Below are positions 1 through 7,239 of a stretch of DNA of 32,890 bases, piece by piece. The position numbers were made by a program, and so were the translations under genes. Position 1 is the first letter of the stretch. Every line of letters begins with the position of its first letter. This stretch comes from Candidatus Bathyarchaeota archaeon. Lineage in GTDB: Archaea; Thermoproteota; Bathyarchaeia; Bathyarchaeales; SOJC01. The notes below the pieces were generated by a model. That model was not told the origin of the DNA. It ran no database searches and saw only the letters and a list, made by a program, of their open reading frames with translations. The stretch is taken from assembly GCA_026014805.1 (NCBI GenBank), contig JAOZHR010000018.1, positions 1 to 32,890 of the forward strand, given 5' to 3'.

Positions 1-432
1 CAATGTTAGTTTGTTTGCAGCAAAAAGAAGCACAACATCTGCAGTTTTCGGACCCACACCTGGTAACCCAAGCAGCTTTTCACGAGCCTGTTCGAACGGT
101 GTTTCAAATATGAAGTTGAGGGAACCGCCAAAATCTTCTAAAATGATGTTGGAAATCTTCTTTATGACCCTCGCCTTGTTGCGATACAAACCAGCCACTT
201 TAAGAGCCTCTTCAATTTCTGCCAAGTCAACCTTCGAAAGAGCTTCGGGCGTTAACTCAAACTTCTTCGAAAGATTTTCGAAGGCTCTAGCCGTGTTTCT
301 GTCATTTGTGTTCTGCGAAATCACAGTGAAAACGAGTGTTTCGAAAGGATCTCTTTCTTTTTCACGCCAATTTGGCAACTCAAACTCTTTTCGAAGCACT
401 TTCAAAATTTTGTTTGCTCTTTTCTTGGACAT
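1..432 (-). CDS. nth: Endonuclease III (HhH-GPD DNA glycosylase), C-terminus cut by window edge
   Basis: I translated this on the minus strand: 144 codons run open from an ATG at 432 to the window edge. The protein begins MSKKRANKILKVLRKEFELP and has the Nth-typical segment FETLVFTVISQNTNDRNTARAF near residues 30-51, then the helix-hairpin-helix LPGVGPKTADVVLLF near residues 123-137. The Lys in GPKTAD (about residue 129) matches the catalytic lysine of the family. The catalytic Asp (VDTH motif) and the C-terminal 4Fe-4S cysteines, if present, lie beyond position 1. The family excises oxidised pyrimidines and nicks the abasic site in base-excision repair. A TATA-like element (AGCTATATAG) lies about 45 bp upstream. 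The call is secure; the symbol follows the general family. Confidence 0.85.
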   Translation of the reverse strand, partial: MSKKRANKILKVLRKEFELPNWREKERDPFETLVFTVISQNTNDRNTARAFENLSKKFELTPEALSKVDLAEIEEALKVAGLYRNKARVIKKISNIILEDFGGSLNFIFETPFEQAREKLLGLPGVGPKTADVVLLFAANKLTL

Positions 433-563
433 GTTGTACGTCGCCAATTGAAACAACCATTGAACAAGCCTCATCTATATAGCTTGTTTTCTCTCTCTTT
501 CCATTTATGCTGTCAACTAGATAGCGTACTGAAGAATCTGAGCGGTGCGCGTCATTTGGGATT

Positions 564-2846
564 TTATGGAGCCGATGTTTGTCCGTATTTGCTGACAATA
601 GTGACTATGTCGAAGATGTCTATTACGCCGCCGTTCGGAGCCACGTCAGCGCCTGGGAACCAGTTCTTGTCTGGCTTGCCAGTTCCTTGAGAGCCATAGG
701 CTCCTGCAGCAGTCACTACGTCGTAGATGTCGATTTTGTAGCTGCCACTGCGTGGTTTTGGTCCGGTTTCGAATTTCCAGGCGAAGTCGATCTCGCCTAA
801 AAGTGGTGTTTCCATCCAGTAGTAGGGATTCCGCTTCAGCGTCAGGCTACCATCTACTCCAGGAGTGAACGCGGTTGCGTAGTACATCCCAGCGCCCTCA
901 AAAATTGTCTGCCAAGACAAATCGCCAGGTGTGTAGCCGATGGCGTCTCCATATTGCCAGTAGTCTACAACAACTATTGCGTTGGCTGTCAGGTTTACGA
1001 AAACTTCCAGCTTACCCTCTGGGTCATATGGCAATTCGTTTTGTTCAATTATGTTGTAATCACTGAATATGTTTATGGGGGTACCGTTCACTGTTACCGA
1101 GTTTATCCAGACTGGCTTGCCGCTTAAGTTGACAGGGCCTGGAGTTGTAAGGTTGATTCCTTCAACGAAAGTTTCCGTGCTCTGGCTTCCGAGTGTGGGT
1201 TGCTGCATCCACGTATCCATTGGTAGAATGTACCCGGCAGCTTTGTAGGTGTTCCAGTAGCTTAAGGAGTCGAAGTAAATGTCAACCTGTTGCGTGTCGA
1301 CAATGTCAATGTGATGAAGGGAGTCGAACGTGGAACTCCACCAGTCTGCTGGGGCTTGAATTATGTACCAAGCGCTGAAGAAGAAGTGGCTAGTGTTAAT
1401 GTTTGCTTTCTGATTACCTGTTACTGGTTCTGCAAAGTAGGAATCATTTCTGAGCCACTTTGTAATTTTTGTTTTATTCACACCGCTATCATTCCAGAAT
1501 CCAATCTTCCAGTCACGAACAAAACCAGCTTGATCAACTGAAAGGTCGTATGGATGGACATCGAGACCTCCGTGGAGGTTCATTCTGTCTAAGCATTGCA
1601 TGTCGTAGAACCAGTCTGAGTAGATGATGTTCATAGTCACAGGCAGGCCTATAGTTCCAAATCCGATGGTTGATCCGTCTGCCTTGTAGGCGTTCATAAA
1701 GGTATAATCGTTTTCAGGTCCAAAACCCTCCACGTTAACGACGCCAAGCAGGTTCTTGCTGTAAGCCCAGTAGCCCACATTGCTAAACAACGGGATGGTT
1801 ATACATTGTTCGGTGAAGTAGCCCAAAGCTTTCATAGTATTCTCGACAATCTCATCGCGGATAAGATCATAGTTAGCTTCGTATAGAAGTTGATCCAGTT
1901 TGGGATAGTTGGGGCTGCCATTGCAGTCAACGCCAGTAACGTAGTTGGGGCCCCATCTATACCAAAAGGGATGGCCATACAAGGAGTACAAGTATATAGG
2001 CGGGAATCTTCCAAGGCTCCATCCACCTGTGTAAATGTGGTAATCCATGTCACGAAACACCCTTTCCGTGAGAACTGGGTACGGTACGGTCACAGGTATA
2101 CCATGCTTTCTCATGTTGTCGACAAGCAGATTGCCAGCCTCAAACCGTCTGGAATCGTCAAATCTAATCACGGCGATCAATTCATCTAAGTCTTGTCCTG
2201 CTTTTTGTGGGTGATCTGCAGGGTAGGTTCGGATTTTTTTGGCAGAACTTGGAAACGCCTGATCGTAGTATGGGTTATCTACAGTGCCTTGCATGAAGCC
2301 GGCTGCATCCAATGTGTCTGCTGCTGCTTTGGGATTATATTCGTAGGGGTAGTTTGGAAACCAATAGGATTCGTTTCGCCAACCTTTGTGCGGTGGTGCT
2401 ATTGGCTGGTCGATTCTTTCAGCGAAACCTTCACAAATCGTCTCCACGATGTAGTCTTTATCAACTAAGAATGCGAGGGCTTGTCTAAAGCCTTGGTAAT
2501 TTGTGGGCGAACGTATGCCAGGATAAGTAGAAATGGTGCAGTTGTTGTTGATGTCAAACTGGTACATCCCTTGGTCGGCAGCAGGAGCTAACACGATGTT
2601 GGCGTCATTAATTGCGTCCTCAAACAGATCTGTTGTGAGCTCATAGCCAATTATGTCGATTTCGCCCGTCTTCAACGCCAAATATGCCATAGTTATGTTT
2701 GGATAGAAGTTAATGATGAGGTCTTCAGTTCTAGGTCCTCTCGTCGCTGATTCTGCAGCTACAGCGTTTGGTATATTCGTTGATATTGAAAACACTAAAA
2801 TGAGCATCGACACTGAAAGAGATACTTGCTCAACTGTTCTTTTCAA
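564..2846 (-). CDS. Peptide-type ABC transporter solute-binding protein with C-terminal dockerin-like repeats (orphan paralogue)
   Basis: 760 residues from a TTG start, chosen because AAAGGAG lies 9 nt upstream. A signal peptide (about residues 1-30, ending NAVAA) precedes a two-lobed SBP_bac_5-type fold. Blocks shared with the second SBP at 23022-25253 include RSPTNY.GFRQA, Y.YTGGWS.GRFPP and a GPEN.YTF.NAYK segment. The last ~60 residues contain two dockerin-like units, KIDIYDVVTAAGAYG and ADVAPNGGVIDIFDIVTI. The canonical Ca loop (DxNxDG) is only partly kept. The likely role is capture of oligopeptides or similar solutes outside the cell. No permease or ATPase gene lies beside it, so it probably shares the transporter encoded at 25480-30662 or another one. 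It has its own promoter (2928-2943). At about 740 residues these SBPs are longer than the usual 500-600. The ligand is unknown. Confidence 0.85.
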   Translation of the reverse strand: MKRTVEQVSLSVSMLILVFSISTNIPNAVAAESATRGPRTEDLIINFYPNITMAYLALKTGEIDIIGYELTTDLFEDAINDANIVLAPAADQGMYQFDINNNCTISTYPGIRSPTNYQGFRQALAFLVDKDYIVETICEGFAERIDQPIAPPHKGWRNESYWFPNYPYEYNPKAAADTLDAAGFMQGTVDNPYYDQAFPSSAKKIRTYPADHPQKAGQDLDELIAVIRFDDSRRFEAGNLLVDNMRKHGIPVTVPYPVLTERVFRDMDYHIYTGGWSLGRFPPIYLYSLYGHPFWYRWGPNYVTGVDCNGSPNYPKLDQLLYEANYDLIRDEIVENTMKALGYFTEQCITIPLFSNVGYWAYSKNLLGVVNVEGFGPENDYTFMNAYKADGSTIGFGTIGLPVTMNIIYSDWFYDMQCLDRMNLHGGLDVHPYDLSVDQAGFVRDWKIGFWNDSGVNKTKITKWLRNDSYFAEPVTGNQKANINTSHFFFSAWYIIQAPADWWSSTFDSLHHIDIVDTQQVDIYFDSLSYWNTYKAAGYILPMDTWMQQPTLGSQSTETFVEGINLTTPGPVNLSGKPVWINSVTVNGTPINIFSDYNIIEQNELPYDPEGKLEVFVNLTANAIVVVDYWQYGDAIGYTPGDLSWQTIFEGAGMYYATAFTPGVDGSLTLKRNPYYWMETPLLGEIDFAWKFETGPKPRSGSYKIDIYDVVTAAGAYGSQGTGKPDKNWFPGADVAPNGGVIDIFDIVTIVSKYGQTSAP

Positions 2847-2927
2847 TTAGTTTTTCTCCTTTCTTGGTAGCTTTCAATTCGTAAGGATACATTCAAAACT
2901 ACCTAATTATGGTATTACTCAAAAAGA

Positions 2928-2943
2928 CTTAAATAGGTTTTCT
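2928..2943 (-). promoter_or_regulatory. BRE/TATA promoter of the orphan dockerin SBP
   Basis: On the minus strand this reads AGAAAACCTATTTAAG, a purine-rich BRE followed by a TATA-like box. Start would fall near 2908, giving a leader of about 60 nt before the TTG at 2846. It resembles the promoters of the second SBP (22950-22970) and of the distal cohesin gene (31565-31584) in the AGAAACCT core, the leader length and the AAAGGAG ribosome site. The match here is looser than between those two. Confidence 0.5.
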
Positions 2944-3034
2944 ATGAATAGAAAACATGATTTTCCCAGAATCTTCGTTTCTATGCGTCAATCTGTGAAT
3001 AACTATTATAAACAGATTAACGTAATCAATCTTT

Positions 3035-3310
3035 ATGCCAAACAAAGTTCATTGCGCCCATATCCTTGTAAAAACCGAGAAAGAGGCAAATGCGGTTCTG
3101 GAACGGTTGAAGAAAGGGGAAAAATTTGCAAACATTGCGAAGCAGGTCTCGCTCTGTCCGTCGGGAAAGCGTGGAGGAGACCTTGGAACGTTCAGAAGAG
3201 GAAAGATGGTGAAGGAATTCGAGAAAGCAGCTTTTGCCCTTCAAAAAGGACAGATTTCACCTGTAGTAAAAACGAAGTTTGGATACCACGTAATAAAGAG
3301 GCTTGAATAG
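3035..3310 (+). CDS. Parvulin-type peptidyl-prolyl cis-trans isomerase
   Basis: 91 residues, a stand-alone rotamase domain. Visible family motifs are the N-terminal CAHILVKTEKEA, the central FANIAKQVSLCPSGKRGGDLG and the C-terminal PVVKTKFGYHVIKRLE, which match the conserved His, the GGDLG turn and the GYHVI strand of parvulins. It lacks a signal peptide, so it should act in the cytosol and catalyse prolyl isomerisation during folding. A TATA-like TATTATAAAC at 3003-3012 lies 23-32 bp before the ATG, so the mRNA is probably leaderless. The length is that of small single-domain bacterial and archaeal parvulins. Confidence 0.93.
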   Translation: MPNKVHCAHILVKTEKEANAVLERLKKGEKFANIAKQVSLCPSGKRGGDLGTFRRGKMVKEFEKAAFALQKGQISPVVKTKFGYHVIKRLE

Positions 3311-3389
3311 GCTAAAATCCTTCTTCAAACAACCGTCACTAAACACTAAATACTGGCAATACAAAGCTAATTATGACATGGTGACTTGA

Positions 3390-3779
3390 ATGCCCAGAGC
3401 AACAATCGTGAAAGAAGAAATTTCAGAGAAAAACATGCACTTTTTGGCTATCTACATAGAGACCAAAAATGCGAGTTTGGTTCTACTTAGCGAAGCGGAA
3501 GACCAGCTAGGCACCTTAGCAGCATCCGTGCCATCTACTGAGCTACGAATTCAACCGCTTTTATCTTCAGTGCTTTTGGGGGATAGAAACACTACAACAG
3601 CACGTATGCTAGCAGAACGTCTCGCCGCCAAAACTGGGAAGATAGGACTCGTTTCCGTATACCTCAAAACTGTAAGTGAAACCGAAGCAAATCCAGTCCT
3701 CATGAAACTCTTCGAAAGAGTAACCACAGTAAGCAAAGCAGAACAGAAACATCGTGAAGGAGAGAGCATTAATACATGA
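3390..3779 (+). CDS. Putative proteasome assembly chaperone 4 (PAC4/PSMG4-like) protein
   Basis: 129 residues. The segment LLSSVLLGDRNTTTARMLAE followed by RLAAKTGKIGLVSVYL (about residues 56-92) follows the pattern I recall for eukaryotic PSMG4: a LLGD...TT...LA.RLA.KT......SYNL core, with a preceding strand pair. I assign it by that remembered pattern only; no search was run. If right, it would help assemble 20S alpha rings. A GGTGA ribosome site lies 5 nt before the ATG. Its stop codon overlaps the ATG of a short UbiD-like remnant (ATGA), a sign that the two were once co-translated. The C-terminal ~25 residues are polar and probably disordered. Confidence 0.5.
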   Translation: MPRATIVKEEISEKNMHFLAIYIETKNASLVLLSEAEDQLGTLAASVPSTELRIQPLLSSVLLGDRNTTTARMLAERLAAKTGKIGLVSVYLKTVSETEANPVLMKLFERVTTVSKAEQKHREGESINT

Positions 3780-3868
3780 GCCTACGAAGCTTTCTTCAAG
3801 AAACAGAAAAAAAACAAGTAGTGCGTGTAAGAGAAAGAGTGCCGCCACATGTCTGTCTTCCCATGTAG
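3776..3868 (+). pseudogene. N-terminal remnant of a UbiD-like decarboxylase gene
   Basis: A 30-codon frame starts at the ATGA overlap with the preceding gene and ends at TAG. Its peptide starts MSLRSFLQETEKKQVVRVRE, which resembles the amino terminus of UbiD-family decarboxylases (SLR.FL..LE..G.-hydrophobic-V...V.P). Nothing of the rest of a UbiD protein follows in any frame before the CBS gene at 3951. In archaea UbiD homologues act in the modified mevalonate pathway and in quinone or aromatic metabolism. This piece cannot be an enzyme, so it is either a deletion remnant or a chance short ORF. Confidence 0.35.
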
Positions 3869-3950
3869 AGACAAAACCTAAAAAGAAGCCAACCGTAAAT
3901 CCGTGTTAGCTTATATGCCGAGTTCAGAATACTAATGTGGTTGTGAATCT

Positions 3951-4406
3951 ATGTCCTTAAAGGTTGAAGATGCGATGGTGAAAGAAGTCATTACGATAGA
4001 CGAAAAGTCAACGATAAAAGAAGCAGCAGACGTGATGAACAGATTTGAAATCGGCTGCCTAATTGTCACCAAAAACGGCAAAGCAGTCGGCATACTAACA
4101 GAACGAGACTTACTAAAGAGAGTGGTAAGCCAAACAAAAAACCCTAGAAAGACAAAAGTGGAGACTGTGATGTCAAAACCTCTCATCGTCGTGGAACCAG
4201 ACATGGACTTAGAAGAGGCTGCCAAATTGATGTTTAAACTGAAAATAAAAAAACTTCCAGTAGTTGAAAGCGGACGACTCGTGGGACTGGTGACACTCAC
4301 CGATCTTGCACGTTTTCAGCCACAGATGATTCGCATCCTCAAAAAACTAAGCAAACAAATGGCGCCAAAACGAATGAAGAAAGTCGTCAACTACTACGTC
4401 GTGTAA
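3951..4406 (+). CDS. Tandem CBS-domain (Bateman module) protein
   Basis: 151 residues made almost entirely of two CBS domains. The first covers about residues 1-60 (VEDAMVKEVITIDEKSTIKE, GCLIVTKNGKAVGILTERDLL). The second covers about 66-125 (VETVMSKPLIVVEPDMDLEE, LPVVESGRLVGLVTLTDLAR). Bateman modules bind adenosyl compounds such as AMP, ATP or SAM and act as sensors. No effector domain is attached, so the partner is unknown. The basic tail (KQMAPKRMKKVV) could contact nucleic acid or membrane, which is speculation. A TATA-like element (GCTTATAT, 3909-3916) suggests its own promoter with a leader of about 13 nt. Confidence 0.92.
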   Translation: MSLKVEDAMVKEVITIDEKSTIKEAADVMNRFEIGCLIVTKNGKAVGILTERDLLKRVVSQTKNPRKTKVETVMSKPLIVVEPDMDLEEAAKLMFKLKIKKLPVVESGRLVGLVTLTDLARFQPQMIRILKKLSKQMAPKRMKKVVNYYVV

Positions 4407-4434
4407 TCGCTCAAAACACATTTTGGCGAGACAA

Positions 4435-5007
4435 TTAAGGAAGAGTAAACTCCCATTCGCACCACATGTTTTCTGGATGTGGACCTGGAGGGCATATATT
4501 GCATACTACTTCTATGTTTGGATTGAACTCCTTTGCAAAACTTTGGAGATAGCCAAATCGCACTTTCTTGCACTGGAACTCATCTAAGCCCTTTCTTATT
4601 CGCGTTTCTTGAGTTCGACAACGTGTCACTCGGAAAATCCCTCTCTTAACTGACACTTCGGATTCCTTTTCTGTTTGATATAGAGCCCAGCTCGTGTTTT
4701 TCAAAGTTTGAATCAGAGCTGCAACATTGTTCTCTTTTACGTCTAAAGTTTCCTTCAGTTCCCTGGCTTCAATTTTGCCCATGATTTTCCAACAATTCGC
4801 ATCGATTTGGGTAGCTGCCTCTGTGTCAAATTTTTTTTCTATTCCAAGAAAGTAGAGCCCATCAACCCGCCAAAGATTCTTGATATGCAAAAGGAAAAGC
4901 TTGAGAAGTTTATCTTTAGGAGTGTTGTCTAACATTTCCAAGTCTGTTCTAGTAGGCCAACTCATCATGAGCACCAGTAAATGGTTGATGACTATTTCCA
5001 TAAACAT
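4435..5007 (-). CDS. DUF6125-like protein of unknown function
   Basis: 190 residues from the ATG at 5007; ATGs at 5001 and 4965 are alternatives. A weak AGGAG lies about 13 nt before 5007, and a TATA-like CAATATTAAAC (about 5058-5068) supports a start in this region. The C-terminal segment has Cys residues in the order RFGYLQSFAKEFNP, VVCNICPPGPHPENMWCEWEF, the pattern I associate with DUF6125 proteins common in archaea and anaerobic bacteria. The three Cys and one His there could bind metal. The N-terminal half is helical (LLKLFLLHIKNLWRVDGLYF). No signal peptide or convincing membrane segment is seen. Function is unknown. Confidence 0.6.
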   Translation of the reverse strand: MFMEIVINHLLVLMMSWPTRTDLEMLDNTPKDKLLKLFLLHIKNLWRVDGLYFLGIEKKFDTEAATQIDANCWKIMGKIEARELKETLDVKENNVAALIQTLKNTSWALYQTEKESEVSVKRGIFRVTRCRTQETRIRKGLDEFQCKKVRFGYLQSFAKEFNPNIEVVCNICPPGPHPENMWCEWEFTLP

Positions 5008-5089
5008 ACATAAGTTTTCAGCTCCTGTGCGTTCTGAATATTAATCCTCACTTCATAAGTTTAATATTGTTTTGATGTAGAATTTAGAG

Positions 5090-5175
5090 ATAAGCGCATA
5101 GCGCGAATGGTGTGCAACCCCAAATAATGGGGATCACGCATACCCTTTACAGGGTATCCTAAATAGCGTTTGATT
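5090..5175 (+). ncRNA. Candidate structured non-coding RNA
   Basis: This gene-free stretch holds several nested complementary pairs. GTGTG (about 5110-5114) pairs with CACGC outside CCCC/GGGG (5118-5121 with 5129-5132). A perfect seven-base hairpin ATACCCT/AGGGTAT follows (5140-5146 with 5151-5157). An outer pair AAGCG/CGTTT (5092-5096 with 5167-5171) can close the whole. A TATA-like TTTAATAT (5060-5067) lies about 27 bp before the proposed 5' end, and T-tracts follow at 5174-5195. The same region read on the other strand could be a leader or a terminator, so strand and function are uncertain. It is not a tRNA and shows no C/D-box motifs. Confidence 0.4.
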
Positions 5176-5195
5176 TTTTTCTCCAAATTTTTTTT
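5174..5195 (+). terminator. T-tract terminator after the candidate RNA
   Basis: Two runs of seven and eight T (5174-5180 and 5188-5195) follow the hairpins at 5110-5157. Archaeal RNA polymerase terminates at such tracts without needing a hairpin. The plus-strand polarity fits the end of the candidate RNA. The minus-strand genes on either side would read these as A-tracts. Confidence 0.45.
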
Positions 5196-5240
5196 CTTCT
5201 CCTTGTCGTCTATCTTGGCGCGTTATTTTCACGCTATACA

Positions 5241-5534
5241 TCATTTCTGTTGTATATCGGGGTATTTCTCTCTTATTTTGGCGTCTGCTATTTTAGCAAT
5301 AGTGGCGTTGGAGATCAACACATGTTTGACATTCATGAGGTCGGCCAAGTCTGCTGGTTTTTGATCTTGAGTTATAAGCAATAAGTTGTTGTCCTTTGCA
5401 TATTCCACGACTTCCTTGTCTCTTGCTCCTTGCAGTCCTACGTCCTGTACAGTCAACACGTCCCATCCCAAAATCTCGAAATATTCTTTCAATCCTGCAT
5501 ACATTTCATCAAGTAGAAGCTTCAATGAGACCAA
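5241..5534 (-). CDS. DUF5615 PIN-like protein (possible toxin-type nuclease)
   Basis: 97 residues from a TTG start. The pattern LKLLLDEMYAGLKEYFEILGWDV, then VGLQGARDKEVVEYAKDNNLLLITQD, is that of DUF5615 (Mut7-C-like, PIN superfamily). The acidic residues of LLLDEM, ARDKEV and TQD stand where the metal-binding Asp/Glu of PIN-like nucleases lie. Such proteins are often toxins paired with a DUF433-type DNA-binding antitoxin, but no such gene is next to it. A TATA-like CTATAAATAT (5561-5570, minus) puts the transcript start about 5 nt before the TTG, so the mRNA is essentially leaderless. The frame ends at 5241; the Dpo4-like gene begins transcription separately upstream. Confidence 0.75.
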   Translation of the reverse strand: MVSLKLLLDEMYAGLKEYFEILGWDVLTVQDVGLQGARDKEVVEYAKDNNLLLITQDQKPADLADLMNVKHVLISNATIAKIADAKIREKYPDIQQK

Positions 5535-5607
5535 CTCGTTCCATTACAATTTGAAACATCATATTTATAGCATTGTTTACGTCGCGAAGAATGTGACAGC
5601 AGAATCG

Positions 5608-6711
5608 TCAAACAAGAGTTTTCTGTTCCATGCTTGAAGTGAAATTTGACGTTCTCACTCCTATCAGTCTTATCTTTCTATTTCTGGTGAGATATGGCTG
5701 AATGAGTTCTCTAGCAGTTTTTTGGATGCCTTGCAGATTGTTAGTGAAAAGAGACAGTGCCTTTCCATGGGTGTTAGTTTCGAAGTTCTCGTAGCGGATT
5801 TTGATAGTTACCGTTTTGAAATGCAATTTGCGTTCTACGAGTTCTTCATAGATTTCTTGGCTGAGTTTATCTAATGTTTCGAAGACTAACTCAAAGTCAG
5901 ATATATCTTCTTCAAAAGTGGTTTCTCTGCCCACAGACTTGACTACGCCTCTCTCAGCAAACTCACTGTTATCAACTCCGCGGGATGAGAGGCGATATTG
6001 AGCGCCCATTATGCCGAACTTTTCAGTTAAAACTGACACGTCAAAAGCAGCTAGGTCGCCTATTGTTTTTATACCGATTTCGTTTAATCTGCGCACTGTT
6101 TTCTTGCCTACCCACAACAGTTTCCGTACATGTAGCGGAGCCAGAAAACCTTCAACTTCACTCTCTTCAACAACTGTTATCCCATTAGGCTTCCTAAAAT
6201 CACTTGCTATCTTCGCTACAAATTTATTGTGTCCAACACCTATCGAACAGGTAAGCCTCTCTTTCTTATAGATCTCACGCTTTATTTCCTCTGCCAACCG
6301 TCTTGCATCTCTAAGATTGTCTATTTTTAGGCTAACATTGAGAAAAGCCTCGTCGAGCCCCCATTGTTCGAATTTATCTGTATATTTCTGGAGAATAGCC
6401 ATGATTCTGGATGAGGCTTGAGCATAAAGCTTGTAGTTAGGTTTTATATATACGGCGTCGGGGCAGAGTTTCCAAGCTCTTGAGATGGGTATTCTAGACT
6501 TTACACCATATTTCCTTGCCTCGTAGTTACAGGTGCTCACCACTCCTCTTCCCTTTCCCTCTTTTGGGTCAGCCCCAACAATAACAGATATTCCTTTGAA
6601 TTCTGGATGCTCTCGCTCTTCAACTGCAGCGTAGAACTGATCCATATCAACATGAAAAATTATTCTGCCTTTGGCTACCTCTCTACTACCTTTTCGTACC
6701 AATGCACTCAA
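5608..6711 (-). CDS. dinB: DNA polymerase IV (Dpo4/DinB-like Y-family translesion polymerase)
   Basis: 367 residues. The palm motif IIFHVDMDQFYAAVEE (about residues 17-32) has the first catalytic Asp and the Tyr steric gate. GLDEAFLNV supplies the second Asp-Glu pair (SIDEAF in Dpo4). SIGVGHNKFVAKIAS and KPNGI mark the palm/thumb, followed by the helix-hairpin-helix KTVRRLNEIGIKTIGDLA and a little-finger domain starting near residue 245. It copies past damaged bases with low fidelity. The TTG start at 6711 is uncertain because no good ribosome site is visible; nearby GTG codons are alternatives. The protein ends SSMEQKTLV, so a C-terminal PCNA-binding motif of the QxxLxxFF type is at best half present. 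Confidence 0.95.
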   Translation of the reverse strand: MSALVRKGSREVAKGRIIFHVDMDQFYAAVEEREHPEFKGISVIVGADPKEGKGRGVVSTCNYEARKYGVKSRIPISRAWKLCPDAVYIKPNYKLYAQASSRIMAILQKYTDKFEQWGLDEAFLNVSLKIDNLRDARRLAEEIKREIYKKERLTCSIGVGHNKFVAKIASDFRKPNGITVVEESEVEGFLAPLHVRKLLWVGKKTVRRLNEIGIKTIGDLAAFDVSVLTEKFGIMGAQYRLSSRGVDNSEFAERGVVKSVGRETTFEEDISDFELVFETLDKLSQEIYEELVERKLHFKTVTIKIRYENFETNTHGKALSLFTNNLQGIQKTARELIQPYLTRNRKIRLIGVRTSNFTSSMEQKTLV

Positions 6712-6904
6712 CCACTCAAGATGATACTTATTCCTACTGTTTTATTGTACTTCAGCGCATACATAGGTGTTTTTCTGATCTTCAAAGCATTCCTCTAGAA
6801 AAACTGCTCTATTGTCTTCAATATCAAATGGAAAAGTTTAAGAGTTCTATCTAAAAAGATGTGTGTCTTAGCACGTGGGTACAAATGCTTTGTGATGCTG
6901 TACA

Positions 6905-7123
6905 CTAAATTTTGGCAAGCTTTTTTCTTTGAAGTGGGGAGTTAATGATTTCGCGTAGCAGGTTCTGGGTTGGGATTACCACGGAAGCTTTAACCATGCT
7001 TTTCAAAGTTCGTATAGGTGTGTGGGTGATTTGAGTAGATGCTTTTAGCAGCTCTAGATTCCATTCAATGGCAGCTAGTTTCTTTTCGATTGGAAATGCG
7101 TATTTTTCATTTTTTTGGCTCAT
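6905..7123 (-). CDS. Small hypothetical protein
   Basis: 72 residues from an ATG at 7123, well supported by GGAGGT about 9 nt upstream and by TATA-like sequence further up (about 7140-7170). The sequence is basic and mostly helical (FPIEKKLAAIEWNLELLKAS, then a Lys/Arg-rich end). There are no cysteines, membrane segments or family motifs that I recognise. The adjacent genes give no functional hint. The ribosome site makes a real gene likely despite its size. Confidence 0.55.
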   Translation of the reverse strand: MSQKNEKYAFPIEKKLAAIEWNLELLKASTQITHTPIRTLKSMVKASVVIPTQNLLREIINSPLQRKKLAKI

Positions 7124-7239
7124 GGCTTTCGGACCTCCAAACTTATATCTCTTATATTGCTATATAGGATGCTTATTCCTTCAGAAACAATGTTCCCGAA
7201 ATCGACATATTCAGCTAATGAAAGCTTCTTTTATACACT

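Noticed and set aside
11-451. Plus-strand frame of 146 codons at the left edge
   Set aside because: It is antisense to the endonuclease III gene, which has clear family motifs. The plus frame is Ser/Phe-rich without any family pattern.
5608-5610. TGA of the polymerase read as selenocysteine to restore a PCNA motif
   Set aside because: The residues beyond do not complete a proper motif and no selenocysteine element is seen.
6721-6798. Hydrophobic plus-strand peptide (LIPTVLLYFSAYIGVFLIF)
   Set aside because: It is the end of a frame antisense to the polymerase gene, without its own ribosome site; A/T-rich DNA often gives such peptides.
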